35,153 bases of DNA from Tannerella sp. (GCA_031276175.1 JAISNP010000120.1:1-35153); one strand, 5' to 3'; counted from the stretch's first letter, positions 16,595 to 26,469 are shown. The notes: generated from the sequence alone by a model not told the origin. Made by a program: numbers and translations.

Positions 16595-17721
16595 AGGCGG
16601 TTGTTCAGCCGGTTTACCGTTTCCCTTTTCCACCGGGCGAAATCGCCTGCCGCAATATGCGCGCGCGCCTGCCCGGTCAGCCAACGATAGAAAGCCAGGT
16701 TGTGGACGGAAGCAATCTGAAGCGCCAGTATTTCGCCCGCCTTGAAGAGATGATGCAGGTAGGCGCGGCTGTACGCCGTGTCGACGCAGGCGTGGCCGTC
16801 CGGGTCGACGGGCGAGAAGTCGTCCGCCCATTTCCGGTTGCGCATGTTCATCGTGCCCAGCCGCGTAAACAGCTGCCCGTTGCGTCCGTTGCGCGTAGGC
16901 ATGATGCAGTCGAACATGTCCACGCCCCGCGCGATGGATTCCAGCAGATTGACGGGCGTGCCGACGCCCATCAGATAGCGCGGCCTGTCTTTCGGGAGGA
17001 TGCCGTTTACGACCTCAATCATTTCATACATCACCTCCGTCGGCTCGCCCACCGCAAGGCCTCCGATGGCATTGCCGTCGGCCTCTTTTGCCGCCACATG
17101 CTCCGCCGCGCGCGTCCGCAGGTCGCCATATACGCATCCCTGCACAATCGGGAACAGCGACTGGGCGTAGCCGTACCGGGGCGGCGTTTCGTCGAAACGG
17201 CGGATGCAGCGGTCGAGCCATTTCATGGTGAGGTCGAGCGATTTTTTCGCATACGCATAGTCGGCGTTTCCCGGGCAGCACTCGTCGAAAGCCATGACGA
17301 TGTCCGCGCCGACAGTCCGCTGGATGTCCGTCACACGTTCGGGCGAAAAGAAATGCCTGCTGCCGTCGATATGCGAGCGAAACTCCGCCCCCCCGTCGCT
17401 CAGCCGCCTGTTTGCGGCCAGCGAAAACACCTGATAGCCGCCGCTGTCCGTAAGTATGGCGCGCGGCCACCCGATGAAGCGGTGCAGTCCCCCCGCACGT
17501 GCGAGGATTTCCTCGCCCGGACGAAGATAAAGATGATAAGTATTGCCCAGAATGATCGGCGCATCAATATCGTTTTGCAGTTCGGAATGATGCACGGCCT
17601 TGACGGCGCCCTGCGTACCGACGGGCATGAAGACGGGCGTGTCTATTGTGCCGTGATCCGTAACAATGCGCCCTGCCCGCGCCTGTGTTTGAGCGTCCGT
17701 ATGTTGTATTTCGAATTTCAC
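16591..17721 (-). CDS. tgt: Queuine/preQ1 tRNA-ribosyltransferase
   Basis: 376 residues, a bacterial tRNA-guanine transglycosylase that swaps G34 of GUN-anticodon tRNAs for preQ1. D92 in LTDSGGYQ and the nucleophile D271 in FDCIMPTRNGRNG are present, with the substrate loop GGLAVGEP. The usual zinc site (C-x-C-x2-C and a later His) is not: aligned on YSRAYLHHLF, the three Cys positions are G309, A311 and D314, with a single Cys at 312; H340 in IASVHN remains. The start is GTG at 17721, fixed by the conserved N-terminus MKFEIQHTD. A -7 box lies only 4 nt upstream, so the mRNA may be leaderless. The downstream LptF/G permease gene is coupled by a 4-nt overlap, a pairing common in Bacteroidetes. 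Confidence 0.94.
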   Translation of the reverse strand: MKFEIQHTDAQTQARAGRIVTDHGTIDTPVFMPVGTQGAVKAVHHSELQNDIDAPIILGNTYHLYLRPGEEILARAGGLHRFIGWPRAILTDSGGYQVFSLAANRRLSDGGAEFRSHIDGSRHFFSPERVTDIQRTVGADIVMAFDECCPGNADYAYAKKSLDLTMKWLDRCIRRFDETPPRYGYAQSLFPIVQGCVYGDLRTRAAEHVAAKEADGNAIGGLAVGEPTEVMYEMIEVVNGILPKDRPRYLMGVGTPVNLLESIARGVDMFDCIMPTRNGRNGQLFTRLGTMNMRNRKWADDFSPVDPDGHACVDTAYSRAYLHHLFKAGEILALQIASVHNLAFYRWLTGQARAHIAAGDFARWKRETVNRLNNRL

Positions 17722-17725
17722 GCGG

Positions 17726-17733
17726 CAAAGATA
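17726..17733 (-). promoter_or_regulatory. -7 box abutting the tgt start codon
   Basis: On the minus strand TATCTTTG, 4 nt before the GTG start. A TTG at about 17752-17754 gives an 18-nt spacing to a possible -33 element. The spacing to the start codon is the same as in front of the radical SAM gene. Confidence 0.6.
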
Positions 17734-17882
17734 ACGAAAAATTCAAAACTTCAATTTCGGCACAAAAAGGGGGTCAGGGCAAACGCATCTTCATTTATTA
17801 GGATTTTCAGAAGATACTCGTTATTCCATCCTGCATCCAATCTTTTTCCCTTTATACTTCCAAAGGAAAAAATGCAGATTGT

Positions 17883-17913
17883 TTTGCAGATTAGGAAAAC
17901 GGTATTATCTTTG
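17883..17913 (+). promoter_or_regulatory. Leucine operon promoter
   Basis: TTTG (17883-17886), 19-nt spacer, TATCTTTG (17906-17913). This is the full Bacteroidetes consensus with the ideal spacing. The transcript would start near 17920, 14 nt before the leader peptide ATG. Confidence 0.85.
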
Positions 17914-17933
17914 CCGCGCAAAAAGTAAAATAG

Positions 17934-18011
17934 ATGATTTCATTAAACATACATAGCCTTGTCGTTCTCCCTCTTCATATTCTTCTACTCTTGGAGAAGA
18001 GCGGGGAGTGA
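17934..18011 (+). CDS. Leucine operon leader peptide
   Basis: A 25-residue open frame between the promoter and the attenuator. Leucine is at positions 4, 9, 12, 14 and 17-20; the run 17-20 uses four different Leu codons (CTT CTA CTC TTG, 17982-17993). Val 10-11 and Ile 2, 6 and 16 add branched-chain codons. The stop codon TGA (18009-18011) falls inside the sequence that can pair with the left arm of the downstream terminator. This is what a ribosome-stalling sensor of charged tRNA-Leu should look like. It is too short to be found by ordinary gene calling. The peptide itself probably has no function. Confidence 0.85.
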   Translation: MISLNIHSLVVLPLHILLLLEKSGE

Positions 18012-18091
18012 GATTGTGCATGTCGTTTTTTAAATTGTCTGCAAGAATTATGGATGACCTTTCTCACTTCAGCGTGTGGGAAAGGTTTTTT
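18005..18091 (+). promoter_or_regulatory. Leucine operon attenuator (antiterminator and terminator)
   Basis: Terminator: ACCTTTC (18057-18063) pairs with GAAAGGT (18080-18086), extended by CAC/GTG, followed by a T-run to 18091. Antiterminator: AGTGAGA (18007-18013) pairs perfectly with TCTCACT (18062-18068), extendable to nine pairs with one G-U (18005-18013 with 18062-18070). The two structures exclude each other because 18062-18066 is used by both. A ribosome at the leader stop codon covers 18007-18013 and allows termination. A ribosome stalled on the Leu run at 17982-17993 leaves it free, so the operon is read. A small hairpin CTTCT/AGAAG over the Leu codons may serve as the pause site. 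Confidence 0.8.
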
Positions 18092-18116
18092 GTTGAATTA
18101 AAATAAGGAAGAAATT

Positions 18117-19613
18117 ATGTCAGAGAAATTATTTATTTTCGATACGACACTGCGCGACGGCGAGCAGGTGCCGGGCTGTCAGTTGAATACGGTGGAGAAG
18201 ATTCAGGTAGCCGAAGCGCTTGAAGAACTGGGAGTGGATATTATTGAAGCCGGATTTCCGGTGTCGAGTCCGGGTGACTTCAACAGTGTGATTGAAATAT
18301 CGAAAGCCGTTACGTGGCCGGTGATTTGCGCGCTGACACGTGCGGTGGAGAAGGACATCGACGTGGCGGCGGAATCCCTGCGGTCGGCCAAACGCAAACG
18401 TATCCACACGGGCATCGGGACGTCGGATTATCACATCCGTCACAAGTTCAATTCCAACAGGGAAGAAATTCTGGCGCGTGCCGTTGCCGCCACACGCTAT
18501 GCAAAGAAATACGTGGAAGACGTGGAGTTTTATTGCGAAGATGCGGGGCGGACGGACAACGAATACCTGTCGCAGGTAGTCGAGGCCGTGATCAGTGCCG
18601 GTGCCACGGTGGTCAATATCCCCGACACGACCGGTTACTGCCTTCCCGACGACTACGCCGCCAAAATCCGCTATCTGATCGAACATGTCGACGGAATCCA
18701 CAAAGCGGTGATTTCCACGCATTGCCATAACGATCTGGGCATGGCGACAGCCAATACGATACAGGGTGTTCTGAACGGCGCACGTCAGGTTGAGGTGACT
18801 GTCAACGGCATCGGCGAGCGCGCGGGGAATACTTCCCTCGAAGAGGTCGTAATGATTTTCAAAAGTCACCGCGCGCCGGGAATCGACACAAACATTAACA
18901 CGACCAAGATCCACGGCATCAGCCGTATGGTATCAAGCCTGATGAACATGCCGGTACAGCCGAACAAGGCGATCGTCGGTCGAAATGCCTTTGCCCACTC
19001 GTCCGGCATACATCAGGACGGCGTACTGAAAAACCGCGAGAGCTACGAAATCATCGATCCGAAAGACGTGGGATTGGACGATAATGCCATCGTCCTGACA
19101 GCCCGGAGCGGTCGCGCCGCGCTGAAACATCGCCTGAACCGGCTCGGCATAAAGCCGGAGCCGGAGAAACTGGACAAGATATATGAGGATTTCCTGCAAC
19201 TGGCCGACCGGAAGAAGGACCTCCGGGATGAGGACATTCTGTTGCTTGCCGGAAAAGACCATGCCGCGTCGCAACGCATCAGGCTGCAATACCTGCAAGT
19301 TACTTCGGGCATCGGGCTGCGGTCGGTGGCGAGCGTCTGCCTCGACATTGCAGGAGAAAAGTTCGAATCGGCCGCTTCGGGCAACGGCCCGGTGGATGCG
19401 GCTATAAAAGCCGTCAAAAGCATCGTCCACCGGCAGATGACGATTCAGGAGTTTCTGATTCAAGCCATCAACAAAGGTAGCGACGACATCGGGAAGGTGC
19501 ACATGCAGGTTGAATACGAAGGCAGTATTTATTACGGGTTTTCGGCCAATACCGATATTGTCGCCGCTTCGGTTGAAGCCTTTGTAGACGCAATCAATAA
19601 ATTTGTAGACTGA
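18117..19613 (+). CDS. leuA: 2-isopropylmalate synthase
   Basis: 498 residues, first enzyme of leucine synthesis: condenses acetyl-CoA with 2-oxoisovalerate. The catalytic TIM barrel has R13 and D14 in [10 protein letters not shown], and the metal ligands H202 and H204 in STHCHNDLG; the substrate motif [10 protein letters not shown] follows. From about residue 380 to the end is the LeuA regulatory (leucine-binding) domain, so feedback inhibition by leucine is expected. The length is normal for the short bacterial form. It is the first structural gene of the operon, 25 nt after the attenuator T-run, so attenuation controls the whole cluster. A purine-rich AAGGAAG precedes the ATG. Confidence 0.96.
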   Translation: MSEKLFIFDTTLRDGEQVPGCQLNTVEKIQVAEALEELGVDIIEAGFPVSSPGDFNSVIEISKAVTWPVICALTRAVEKDIDVAAESLRSAKRKRIHTGIGTSDYHIRHKFNSNREEILARAVAATRYAKKYVEDVEFYCEDAGRTDNEYLSQVVEAVISAGATVVNIPDTTGYCLPDDYAAKIRYLIEHVDGIHKAVISTHCHNDLGMATANTIQGVLNGARQVEVTVNGIGERAGNTSLEEVVMIFKSHRAPGIDTNINTTKIHGISRMVSSLMNMPVQPNKAIVGRNAFAHSSGIHQDGVLKNRESYEIIDPKDVGLDDNAIVLTARSGRAALKHRLNRLGIKPEPEKLDKIYEDFLQLADRKKDLRDEDILLLAGKDHAASQRIRLQYLQVTSGIGLRSVASVCLDIAGEKFESAASGNGPVDAAIKAVKSIVHRQMTIQEFLIQAINKGSDDIGKVHMQVEYEGSIYYGFSANTDIVAASVEAFVDAINKFVD

Positions 19614-19640
19614 AATACTGCACGAAAATACTTGACCGAA

Positions 19641-21032
19641 ATGAAAACATTATTCGAAAAAATCTGGGGAAAACATGTGGTGGATACGCTGCCGGACGGT
19701 ACCGTTCAATTGTATATCGACCGCCTGTACTGTCACGAAGTAACCAGTCCGCAGGCTTTTGCCGGATTGCGCCAACGCGGTTTGAAGCCTTTCCGCCCGA
19801 AACATGTCATCTGTATGCCCGACCATAATATTCCTACGCTGGGGCAGGACAAGCCTATCGAAGACCCCGTGTCCCGCAATCAGGTGGATACGCTGGCGCG
19901 AAATGCAGCCGATTTCGGGCTGGAACACTACGGGCTGATGCATCCCAAAAACGGAATCATCCACGTAGTCTGTCCCGAAAACGGACTGACGCAGCCGGGA
20001 ATGACCATCGTCTGCGGCGACAGCCATACTTCTACCCACGGCGCAATGGGCGCGATAGCTTTCGGCATCGGTACGAGCGAAGTGGAGATGACCCTCGCCA
20101 CGCAGTGCCTCCTGCAACAGACCCCCAAAACGATGCGCATCACCATCAACGGCAGGCGAAAACAGGGCGTGACGGCAAAAGACATGGCGCTTTACATCAT
20201 TCGCCGGATGACTGCCGGCGGCGCCACAGGCTATTTCGTGGAATATGCGGGGGAAGCTATCCGCAGTGCAAACATGGATGAACGGCTTACGATTTGCAAC
20301 CTCTCCATTGAGATGGGGGCGCGCGGCGGCATGATTGCGCCGGACGAAGTCACGTTCGAATATCTGAAAGACAGGGAATTTTCGCCCAAGGGTGTTGACT
20401 GGGACAGGGCGACGGCATACTGGCGAACGCTTTGTTCGGATGATGACGCCGTGTTTGACCGGGAGGTATCGTTTCGTGCCGAAGACATTGAGCCGATGAT
20501 TACCTACGGAACGAATCCGGGCATGAGCATCGGTATCGGCGAGACCATCCCGACGCTCGAAAGCATCGACGAATCCGGGCGCGCGTCTTTCCGCAAGGCG
20601 CTCGACTACATGGGCTTCGAAGCCGGCGCCCCGATACTGGGCAAACCGGTGGACTACGTGTTTCTCGGGAGCTGCACCAACGGGCGTATAGAGGATTTCC
20701 GCGCCTTTGCCTCCGTGGTGAAGGGACGGAAGAAGGCCGGCGATGTGACCGTCTGGCTGGTGCCCGGCAGTTGGCAGGTGATGCGTCAGATACGCACCGA
20801 AGGTATTGATAAAATATTGACAGAAGCCGGATTCGAACTTCGCCAGCCGGGCTGTTCCGCCTGCCTGGCCATGAACGACGACAAGGTGCCGGCCGGCAAA
20901 TATGTTGTTTCCACCTCGAACCGTAACTTTGAAGGCAGACAAGGTCCAGGCGCACGAACATTGTTGGCCGGGCCGCTGGTTGCCGCCGCCGCCGCCGTCA
21001 CCGGGAGAGTGAGCGATCCGAGGACAATGTAA
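19641..21032 (+). CDS. leuC: 3-isopropylmalate dehydratase, large subunit
   Basis: 463 residues, aconitase family. With LeuD it isomerises 2- to 3-isopropylmalate. The [4Fe-4S] ligands are in LGSCTNGR and [10 protein letters not shown], the SHTSTHGA motif is intact, and the C-terminal [10 protein letters not shown] block is present. The start is ATG at 19641 (MKTLFEKIW), the conserved N-terminus; an upstream in-frame TTG at 19632 would add three residues without support. It lies 27 nt after leuA and 50 nt before leuD. Confidence 0.96.
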   Translation: MKTLFEKIWGKHVVDTLPDGTVQLYIDRLYCHEVTSPQAFAGLRQRGLKPFRPKHVICMPDHNIPTLGQDKPIEDPVSRNQVDTLARNAADFGLEHYGLMHPKNGIIHVVCPENGLTQPGMTIVCGDSHTSTHGAMGAIAFGIGTSEVEMTLATQCLLQQTPKTMRITINGRRKQGVTAKDMALYIIRRMTAGGATGYFVEYAGEAIRSANMDERLTICNLSIEMGARGGMIAPDEVTFEYLKDREFSPKGVDWDRATAYWRTLCSDDDAVFDREVSFRAEDIEPMITYGTNPGMSIGIGETIPTLESIDESGRASFRKALDYMGFEAGAPILGKPVDYVFLGSCTNGRIEDFRAFASVVKGRKKAGDVTVWLVPGSWQVMRQIRTEGIDKILTEAGFELRQPGCSACLAMNDDKVPAGKYVVSTSNRNFEGRQGPGARTLLAGPLVAAAAAVTGRVSDPRTM

Positions 21033-21082
21033 GATGTAAAGAAATAGAAGAACTGTTCGGATAAAACAAGACATTATTGATT

Positions 21083-21700
21083 ATGAATAAATTTACTACA
21101 CTGACTTCCACATGTGTCCCGTTGCCACTGGAAAATGTGGACACAGACCAGATCATCCCGGCGCGCTTTCTGAAAGCGACGTCGAAAGAGGGCTTTGGCG
21201 ACAACCTGTTCCGCGACTGGCGATACGACAAGGAGGGTAATCCCGTCGCCTCTTTTGTGCTGAACAATTCCGAATACGGCGGGCAGATTCTGGTGGCCGG
21301 CAAGAACTTCGGCAGTGGCTCAAGCCGCGAACATGCCGCCTGGGCGATTGCCGGATATGGCTTTCGCGTGGTCGTTTCCAGTTTCTTTGCCGACATATTC
21401 AAAAGCAATTCGTTGAATAACGGGATTCTGCCGGCAGTCGTTTCGCCGGAGTTTCTGGCGGACATATTTGAATCCATCGAAGCGGATTCCAAAACAACAT
21501 TGACGGTCGATTTGGAAAAACAACTGATTACGAACAATGCCGACGGCCGTTCGGAACATTTTGAAATCAATCCCTACAAGAAGGATTGTCTGCTGAATGC
21601 GCTCGACGACATCGACTACCTCTTGAGCCGGAAAGATAAAATCGAAGCCTACGAGGCAGGCCGGGCTGCCGTTTGGGATTCAAAACCGGGTGACCGGTAA
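21083..21700 (+). CDS. leuD: 3-isopropylmalate dehydratase, small subunit
   Basis: 205 residues, the swivel subunit that completes the LeuCD isomerase. The N-terminus has [18 protein letters not shown] and the substrate-binding motif [13 protein letters not shown]; both are family marks. ATG at 21083 is used; an in-frame TTG two codons before is less likely. The stop is 7 nt from the ATG of the next gene, so translation is probably coupled. Confidence 0.96.
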   Translation: MNKFTTLTSTCVPLPLENVDTDQIIPARFLKATSKEGFGDNLFRDWRYDKEGNPVASFVLNNSEYGGQILVAGKNFGSGSSREHAAWAIAGYGFRVVVSSFFADIFKSNSLNNGILPAVVSPEFLADIFESIEADSKTTLTVDLEKQLITNNADGRSEHFEINPYKKDCLLNALDDIDYLLSRKDKIEAYEAGRAAVWDSKPGDR

Positions 21701-21707
21701 GTGTTTT

Positions 21708-23234
21708 ATGATAGAACTTTTAGACACCACGCTACGCGATGGCGAGCAGACGAACCGCGTTTCCTTCTCCCGGCATGAAAAAAAGGAAATTGCGCGGTTG
21801 CTGCTCAACGATCTGAATGTGGATCGCATAGAGATAGGTTCTGCCCGTGTTTCGAAAGGCGAGTTCGACGCGGTCAGGAAAATTGTGCAATGGGCATCGC
21901 AGGCCGGATGCCTGTCGCGTGTGGAAGTGTTGGGATTTATCGACGGAGGCGAATCGCTGCAGTGGATAAAGTCTGCCGGATGCCGGGTAGTGAACTTGCT
22001 GTGCAAGGGGTCTGAAAGGCATCTGACCGAACAGCTTCGAAAAACGCCCGAACAGCATATCGACGGCATCGTCCGCGAAATCAAAGCGGCAGAGCAGATG
22101 GGGATTGCCGTCAACATCTATCTCGAAGACTGGTCGAACGGGATACGGCAGTCGCCCGAATATGTATACCGGCTGACGGACGTACTGGCCGGATTCCCGC
22201 TGAAACGCATCATGTTGCCGGATACGCTGGGCGTGCTGAATCCCGAAAATACATATGCCTACTGCAAAGACATGGTTGCGCGTTATCCCGGCGTACATTT
22301 CGACTTTCATGCACACAACGATTACGATCTGGCAGTGGCAAACGTATATGCCGCCGTCCGCGCCGGCATCCGCGGCATACATGTAACGGTAAACGGGCTG
22401 GGCGAGCGCGCCGGCAACGCCTCGCTGAGCAGTGTCGTGGCTGTGATACACGACCAGTTGAAGATGCGCACCTCCGTAAGCGAAAACAGGATAAATCAAG
22501 TCGGCAAGACCATAGAAGCCTTTTCGGGTGTACACATCGCCCCCAACAGTCCGATAGTCGGAGAGCATGTCTTCACGCAGTGCGCAGGCGTACATGCCGA
22601 CGGCGACAGCAAAAACAATTTGTACTGCAACGACCTGATTCCCGAACGCTTCGGACGTATGCGCGAATATGCGCTCGGCAAAACTTCGGGTAAAGCGAAC
22701 ATCCGCAAGAATCTCGAAATGCTCGAAATAGAATTGAACGAAGACGACATGCGTAAAGTCACGGAACGTGTCATCGAACTGGGCGACAAAAAGGAAATCG
22801 TCACGCAGGACGACCTCCCCTATATTATTTCCGACGTATTGCATTACGATACGTTGGATTGCAGGATCAAGATATTGAACTACTCGCTGTCTCTGGCTCA
22901 GGGGTTGAAACCGGTGGCGTCGTTAAAAATAGAAATAGACGGCAAAGCATACGAAGAAACCGCGACGGGCGACGGGCAGTATGATGCTTTTGTGCGCGCT
23001 CTTCGTAAAATATACAAGTCGTTGGGGCGAACGTTCCCGATGCTTACAAACTACGCGGTTTCCATTCCTCCGGGCGGACGGACGGACGCCTTTGTACAAA
23101 CGATCATCAGTTGGAACTACGAAGGAACGGATTTTAAAACGCGCGGTCTGGATGCCGATCAAACAGAAGCGGCTATCCAGGCGACACTGAAAATGCTGAA
23201 CAAGATTGAAAACAAACCGAAAGACGAAAATTGA
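21708..23234 (+). CDS. Second LeuA-family acyltransferase (2-isopropylmalate or citramalate synthase-like)
   Basis: 508 residues, a paralog of LeuA. The barrel has [11 protein letters not shown] at the N-terminus, the HxH metal ligands at 201 and 203 (DFHAHNDYDLA), and VNGLGERAGN. A LeuA regulatory-type domain follows from about residue 385. Homologous genes in Bacteroidetes leu operons are annotated 'alpha-isopropylmalate synthase regulatory domain protein'. It could make (R)-citramalate from pyruvate and acetyl-CoA, giving a threonine-independent route to 2-oxobutyrate and isoleucine; LeuC, LeuD and LeuB could then process the product. That fits a shared operon, but the substrate cannot be read from sequence by eye. 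ATG 21708 is preferred over an upstream GTG at 21690 that overlaps leuD. Confidence 0.85.
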   Translation: MIELLDTTLRDGEQTNRVSFSRHEKKEIARLLLNDLNVDRIEIGSARVSKGEFDAVRKIVQWASQAGCLSRVEVLGFIDGGESLQWIKSAGCRVVNLLCKGSERHLTEQLRKTPEQHIDGIVREIKAAEQMGIAVNIYLEDWSNGIRQSPEYVYRLTDVLAGFPLKRIMLPDTLGVLNPENTYAYCKDMVARYPGVHFDFHAHNDYDLAVANVYAAVRAGIRGIHVTVNGLGERAGNASLSSVVAVIHDQLKMRTSVSENRINQVGKTIEAFSGVHIAPNSPIVGEHVFTQCAGVHADGDSKNNLYCNDLIPERFGRMREYALGKTSGKANIRKNLEMLEIELNEDDMRKVTERVIELGDKKEIVTQDDLPYIISDVLHYDTLDCRIKILNYSLSLAQGLKPVASLKIEIDGKAYEETATGDGQYDAFVRALRKIYKSLGRTFPMLTNYAVSIPPGGRTDAFVQTIISWNYEGTDFKTRGLDADQTEAAIQATLKMLNKIENKPKDEN

Positions 23235-23261
23235 GTATAAACAAAAAAACAAATTGGAATC

Positions 23262-23714
23262 ATGAACAAAAAATTGACAATCGCGCTGGTAGCGCACGAC
23301 AGGCGAAAGGCGGATATGGTGGAGTGGGCGCTCCATAACGCGGAATTTCTTTCGCATCACCACTTGATATGTACCGGCACTACGGGCGGGCTGATTTCCG
23401 GAGCCTTTACGGAAAAAGGAGTCCATTCCGAAATCACCTGTATGCACTCCGGCCCATTAGGCGGCGACGCCGAAATTGCAGCAATGGTAGTGCGCAAGGA
23501 AATCAACATGGCCATCTTCCTGATTGACGACCTCAACCCGCAACCGCACGAAGCCGACATACAGATGCTGCTCCGTCAGTGCAGGGTACACAACATCCCC
23601 ATCGCCTGTAACCGTTACAGCGCCGACCTGATGCTGACAAGCGCCTTATGGGACGACGACTCGTATGTCCCCATGGAACCTAAATATGTGAATTTCTCAA
23701 GAAACAAGGCATGA
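23262..23714 (+). CDS. mgsA: Methylglyoxal synthase
   Basis: 150 residues, close to the usual length of the enzyme that converts dihydroxyacetone phosphate to methylglyoxal. Family marks: [14 protein letters not shown] at the N-terminus with the phosphate-binding [20 protein letters not shown] with the catalytic Asp, [11 protein letters not shown] with the conserved His, and [14 protein letters not shown]. It lies 27 nt after the LeuA paralog and overlaps leuB by 4 nt (ATGA), so it is a real operon member. Methylglyoxal production has no known step in leucine synthesis. Its place here suggests either chance or a link between carbon overflow and branched-chain amino acid supply. Confidence 0.93.
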   Translation: MNKKLTIALVAHDRRKADMVEWALHNAEFLSHHHLICTGTTGGLISGAFTEKGVHSEITCMHSGPLGGDAEIAAMVVRKEINMAIFLIDDLNPQPHEADIQMLLRQCRVHNIPIACNRYSADLMLTSALWDDDSYVPMEPKYVNFSRNKA

Positions 23715-24784
23715 AACTGAACTTAGCTGTTTTGCCGGGCGACGGCATCGGTCCCGAAGTAGTGGCGCAGGCCGTAAAGGCAGTAAAAGCCGTGTGTCGG
23801 AAATATAATCATGAACTGCATTACGGCGAAGCGCCGGTCGGAGCCTGCGCCATTGATGCGACTGGAGACCCGTATCCCGCCGAAACGCACGCGCTTTGTA
23901 TGCAGAGCGACGCCGTGCTGTTCGGCGCCATCGGCGCTTTGAAGTATGATAACGACCCTTCGGCAAAAGTTCGCCCCGAACAGGGATTGCTCGCCATGCG
24001 CAAACAACTGGGGCTGTATGCCAATATCCGTCCCGTCACGACGTTCCCCTCGCTGCTGCACCAGTCGCCGCTTCGTTCGGAACTGATTGACGGCGTAGAC
24101 CTTGTGTGTATTCGCGAACTGACGGGCGGCATATACTTCGGACGTCCGCAGGGACGTAGCGAAGACGGACGGACGGCTTACGACACGTGCGTATATTCGC
24201 ACGAAGAGATTGAACGCATCGTCCGCCTGGCGTATGGATATGCCCTGAAGCGTCGCCGGAAAATAACCGTGGTAGACAAGGCCAATGTGCTGGCAACTTC
24301 GCGTCTGTGGAGGCAGGTAGCTCAGGAAATCGAAAAAGAATATCCCGACGTGGAAACGGAATACATGTTTGTGGACAATGCGGCCATGCGCCTGATACAG
24401 TGGCCGAAGAGTTTCGATGTGCTGGTGACGGAAAACATGTTCGGCGACATCCTTACCGACGAAGCCTCCGTCATCACCGGTTCGCTCGGCATGTTGCCGT
24501 CGGCTTCCATCGGCATACATACGTCCGTTTTCGAACCTATTCACGGCTCTTATCCCCAGGCTGCCGGAAAAAACATCGCCAATCCGCTGGCTACGATACT
24601 TTCCGCAGCATTAATGTTTGAGTATGCTTTCGGTTTGGCGGAAGAAGGGCGGGTTATCCGCGAAGCGGTTGCGGCGTCGATGAACAAAGGCATCGTAACG
24701 GGCGACATTGCGCACGGCGGCACGGCATATTCAACGTCGGAAGTAGGCGACCGGATAGCGGAAGAAATCGGCCTTTCGGATTAA
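23711..24784 (+). CDS. leuB: 3-isopropylmalate dehydrogenase
   Basis: 357 residues, NAD-dependent oxidative decarboxylase of the isocitrate/isopropylmalate family; produces 2-oxoisocaproate. Family marks: [34 protein letters not shown], the NAD/metal region [27 protein letters not shown], and [13 protein letters not shown]. It is the last gene of the operon. Its stop overlaps the stop of the convergent TPR gene by 4 nt (TTAATAA-type junction), so no terminator fits between them; termination must occur inside the opposing gene or rely on Rho. Confidence 0.96.
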   Translation: MKLNLAVLPGDGIGPEVVAQAVKAVKAVCRKYNHELHYGEAPVGACAIDATGDPYPAETHALCMQSDAVLFGAIGALKYDNDPSAKVRPEQGLLAMRKQLGLYANIRPVTTFPSLLHQSPLRSELIDGVDLVCIRELTGGIYFGRPQGRSEDGRTAYDTCVYSHEEIERIVRLAYGYALKRRRKITVVDKANVLATSRLWRQVAQEIEKEYPDVETEYMFVDNAAMRLIQWPKSFDVLVTENMFGDILTDEASVITGSLGMLPSASIGIHTSVFEPIHGSYPQAAGKNIANPLATILSAALMFEYAFGLAEEGRVIREAVAASMNKGIVTGDIAHGGTAYSTSEVGDRIAEEIGLSD

Positions 24785-25611
24785 TAAGTTTGCTTCAGCA
24801 GCGCTTCCACCGTCGGTTTGTCATATCCCAGTTCCAGCGCCTTTTTGAAATCCACGGCCGCCGATGCTTTCTCAAACTGGGCGAGTTTGACTTTTCCGCG
24901 CAGCATGTAGAGTTCGGCGGAAGGCTCGGACGTTTCGGCAAAGACGCGGTTTAAATCCGACCGCGCACGTCCGTTCCTGCTCGTCAGATAGTAAAGTTCG
25001 GCGCGTTCCTCAAAAAGGCGCAGGTATCCCGGATTTCGGCTTATCAGGTAGTTGAGAATCATCTCGGATTCGTTGTAGTTTCCCCGTACCTTTTCGAGGA
25101 GGGCGTATCCCAATCGTCCCTGTACGGTTTCCGGATTGATTTCGAGGATTTTCTCGAAGTCGGCTTCGGCAAGAATCAAGTTTTCCGAACGCAGGTGGAG
25201 CAGTCCTTTCTGATAGAGGGCATCTTCATCATGCGGGTCGGCGGACAGCAGCATTTGATAGTCAAGGATAGCCTTTTCCGTTTCGCCTGTTTCGGCATAC
25301 AGTTCGGCGCGATTCCTTAGGATCAGTTTGTCGTTTGCCCGTTGGCTCAGGGCAGCCGAATAGGAAACGAGCGCCTCGTCGTATTTGCCCTGGCGACGCT
25401 GTATCGTGCCCAGATTGGTCAGCAACGCATAGTTGTAACGATTGGCCGGTTCGAGGCGCATCGCCGCTTTCAGGCACTCTTCCGCCGCGGGCAGGTCGTT
25501 TTCGTCAATGTATTCGTAACTCTTTTGAATCATCCCGTCATACGACTGCGCGCGCAGCCCGTCCTGAAAGGCAATCAATATAATGCAGATAAACAAGCCG
25601 ATCTTCTTCAT
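24781..25611 (-). CDS. Exported tetratricopeptide-repeat protein
   Basis: 276 residues with a signal peptide (about 1-21, ending LRAQ). The mature part is a run of about seven TPR motifs (for example [57 protein letters not shown]). Such proteins usually act as protein-protein scaffolds in the envelope. No enzymatic domain is seen, and the neighbours give no clue to its partner. A -7 box lies 20 nt before the start codon. It converges on leuB. Confidence 0.85.
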   Translation of the reverse strand: MKKIGLFICIILIAFQDGLRAQSYDGMIQKSYEYIDENDLPAAEECLKAAMRLEPANRYNYALLTNLGTIQRRQGKYDEALVSYSAALSQRANDKLILRNRAELYAETGETEKAILDYQMLLSADPHDEDALYQKGLLHLRSENLILAEADFEKILEINPETVQGRLGYALLEKVRGNYNESEMILNYLISRNPGYLRLFEERAELYYLTSRNGRARSDLNRVFAETSEPSAELYMLRGKVKLAQFEKASAAVDFKKALELGYDKPTVEALLKQTY

Positions 25612-25631
25612 AAAACTCTATTTTGCACGTG

Positions 25632-25639
25632 CAAAGATA
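25632..25639 (-). promoter_or_regulatory. -7 promoter box for the TPR gene
   Basis: On the minus strand TATCTTTG, 20 nt before the ATG at 25611. Confidence 0.6.
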
Positions 25640-25787
25640 CGCCTTAATCACGCATAAGCGGAGGACGAACGTGTTATTATGATTTTTTGATGTATCTGGA
25701 ATGGCTTTGAAAAGGCTGCATTGCCGGCAATACATGTGTTTTTACGAAAAAAAGCAGCCGAAAACCTTACGGATAAAACTTTTTTGT

Positions 25788-25795
25788 TACCTTTG
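25788..25795 (+). promoter_or_regulatory. -7 promoter box for rpsP
   Basis: TACCTTTG, matching TAnnTTTG, 39 nt before the rpsP ATG. Confidence 0.6.
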
Positions 25796-25834
25796 TCGCC
25801 GCTTAATACAAGCTTAATTAAATATTCGAACTAA

Positions 25835-26404
25835 ATGGCAACAAAAATCAGATTGCAAAGACACGGCCGTAAAGGATACGCTTATTATAAGGTCGTCGTC
25901 GCAGACAGCAGGGCTCCACGGGATGGAAAATTTATTGAAAGGATAGGTTCATATAATCCGAACACTAATCCTGCTACAATAGATTTGAATTTCGAGAGGG
26001 CATTGTATTGGTTACAGGTAGGCGCTCAACCGACGGATACTGCGCGTTCAATACTCAGCAGCGAAGGCGTATGCCTGAAAAAGCATTTGCTTGAGGGTGT
26101 GAAGAAAGGCGCTTTTGACGAGGCTGCGGCCGAATCGAAGTTTCAAGCCTGGCTGACCGAAAGGCAAGCAGTTTTGCAGGCGGTAAAAGACAAAGACCGC
26201 GAAACGCGCAAGGTGGTCGAAAAAGACCGCCTGAATGCGGAAAAGGAAGCAAACAAGGCAAAAGCAGAACTCGTGGCGAAGAAAAAGGCTGCGATAGCGG
26301 AAGCCATTGCCAAGGCAGCGGCAGAAGCGAGCGCGAAAGAAGCCGAAGAAGCCGCAAAAGAAAAAGAAGCGGAACCGGAACCGAAAGCGGAACCGGAGTC
26401 ATAA
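25835..26404 (+). CDS. rpsP: 30S ribosomal protein bS16
   Basis: 189 residues. The first 80 or so are the bS16 core ([44 protein letters not shown]). The remaining 100 are a charged helical tail of Ala, Glu and Lys ([21 protein letters not shown]) ending in Pro-Glu repeats. E. coli bS16 is only about 82 residues; long tails are usual in Bacteroidetes. It stands alone, without the rimM-trmD-rplS partners found in proteobacteria, and has its own promoter and terminator. Confidence 0.96.
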   Translation: MATKIRLQRHGRKGYAYYKVVVADSRAPRDGKFIERIGSYNPNTNPATIDLNFERALYWLQVGAQPTDTARSILSSEGVCLKKHLLEGVKKGAFDEAAAESKFQAWLTERQAVLQAVKDKDRETRKVVEKDRLNAEKEANKAKAELVAKKKAAIAEAIAKAAAEASAKEAEEAAKEKEAEPEPKAEPES

Positions 26405-26427
26405 ACCAGGACCGTGTCCGAAAAATA

Positions 26428-26469
26428 AAATCCGGCAGTATTGCAATGATGCAACTGCCGGATTTTTTT
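26428..26469 (+). terminator. Rho-independent terminator after rpsP
   Basis: AAATCCGGCAGT (26428-26439) pairs with ACTGCCGGATTT (26454-26465), with a 14-nt loop holding an extra GCA/TGC pair, followed by a T-run. The A-rich left flank may also serve the convergent thioredoxin gene. Confidence 0.9.

Noticed and set aside
16595..16831. Longer LptF/G protein starting at 16831
   Set aside because: The extra N-terminus lies inside tgt, is Arg/Gly/Pro-rich and has no membrane-protein character; the ATG at 16594 overlaps the tgt stop in the usual way.
17934..18116. T-box riboswitch in front of leuA
   Set aside because: No T-box sequence is present; the leader peptide plus competing stems explain the region better.
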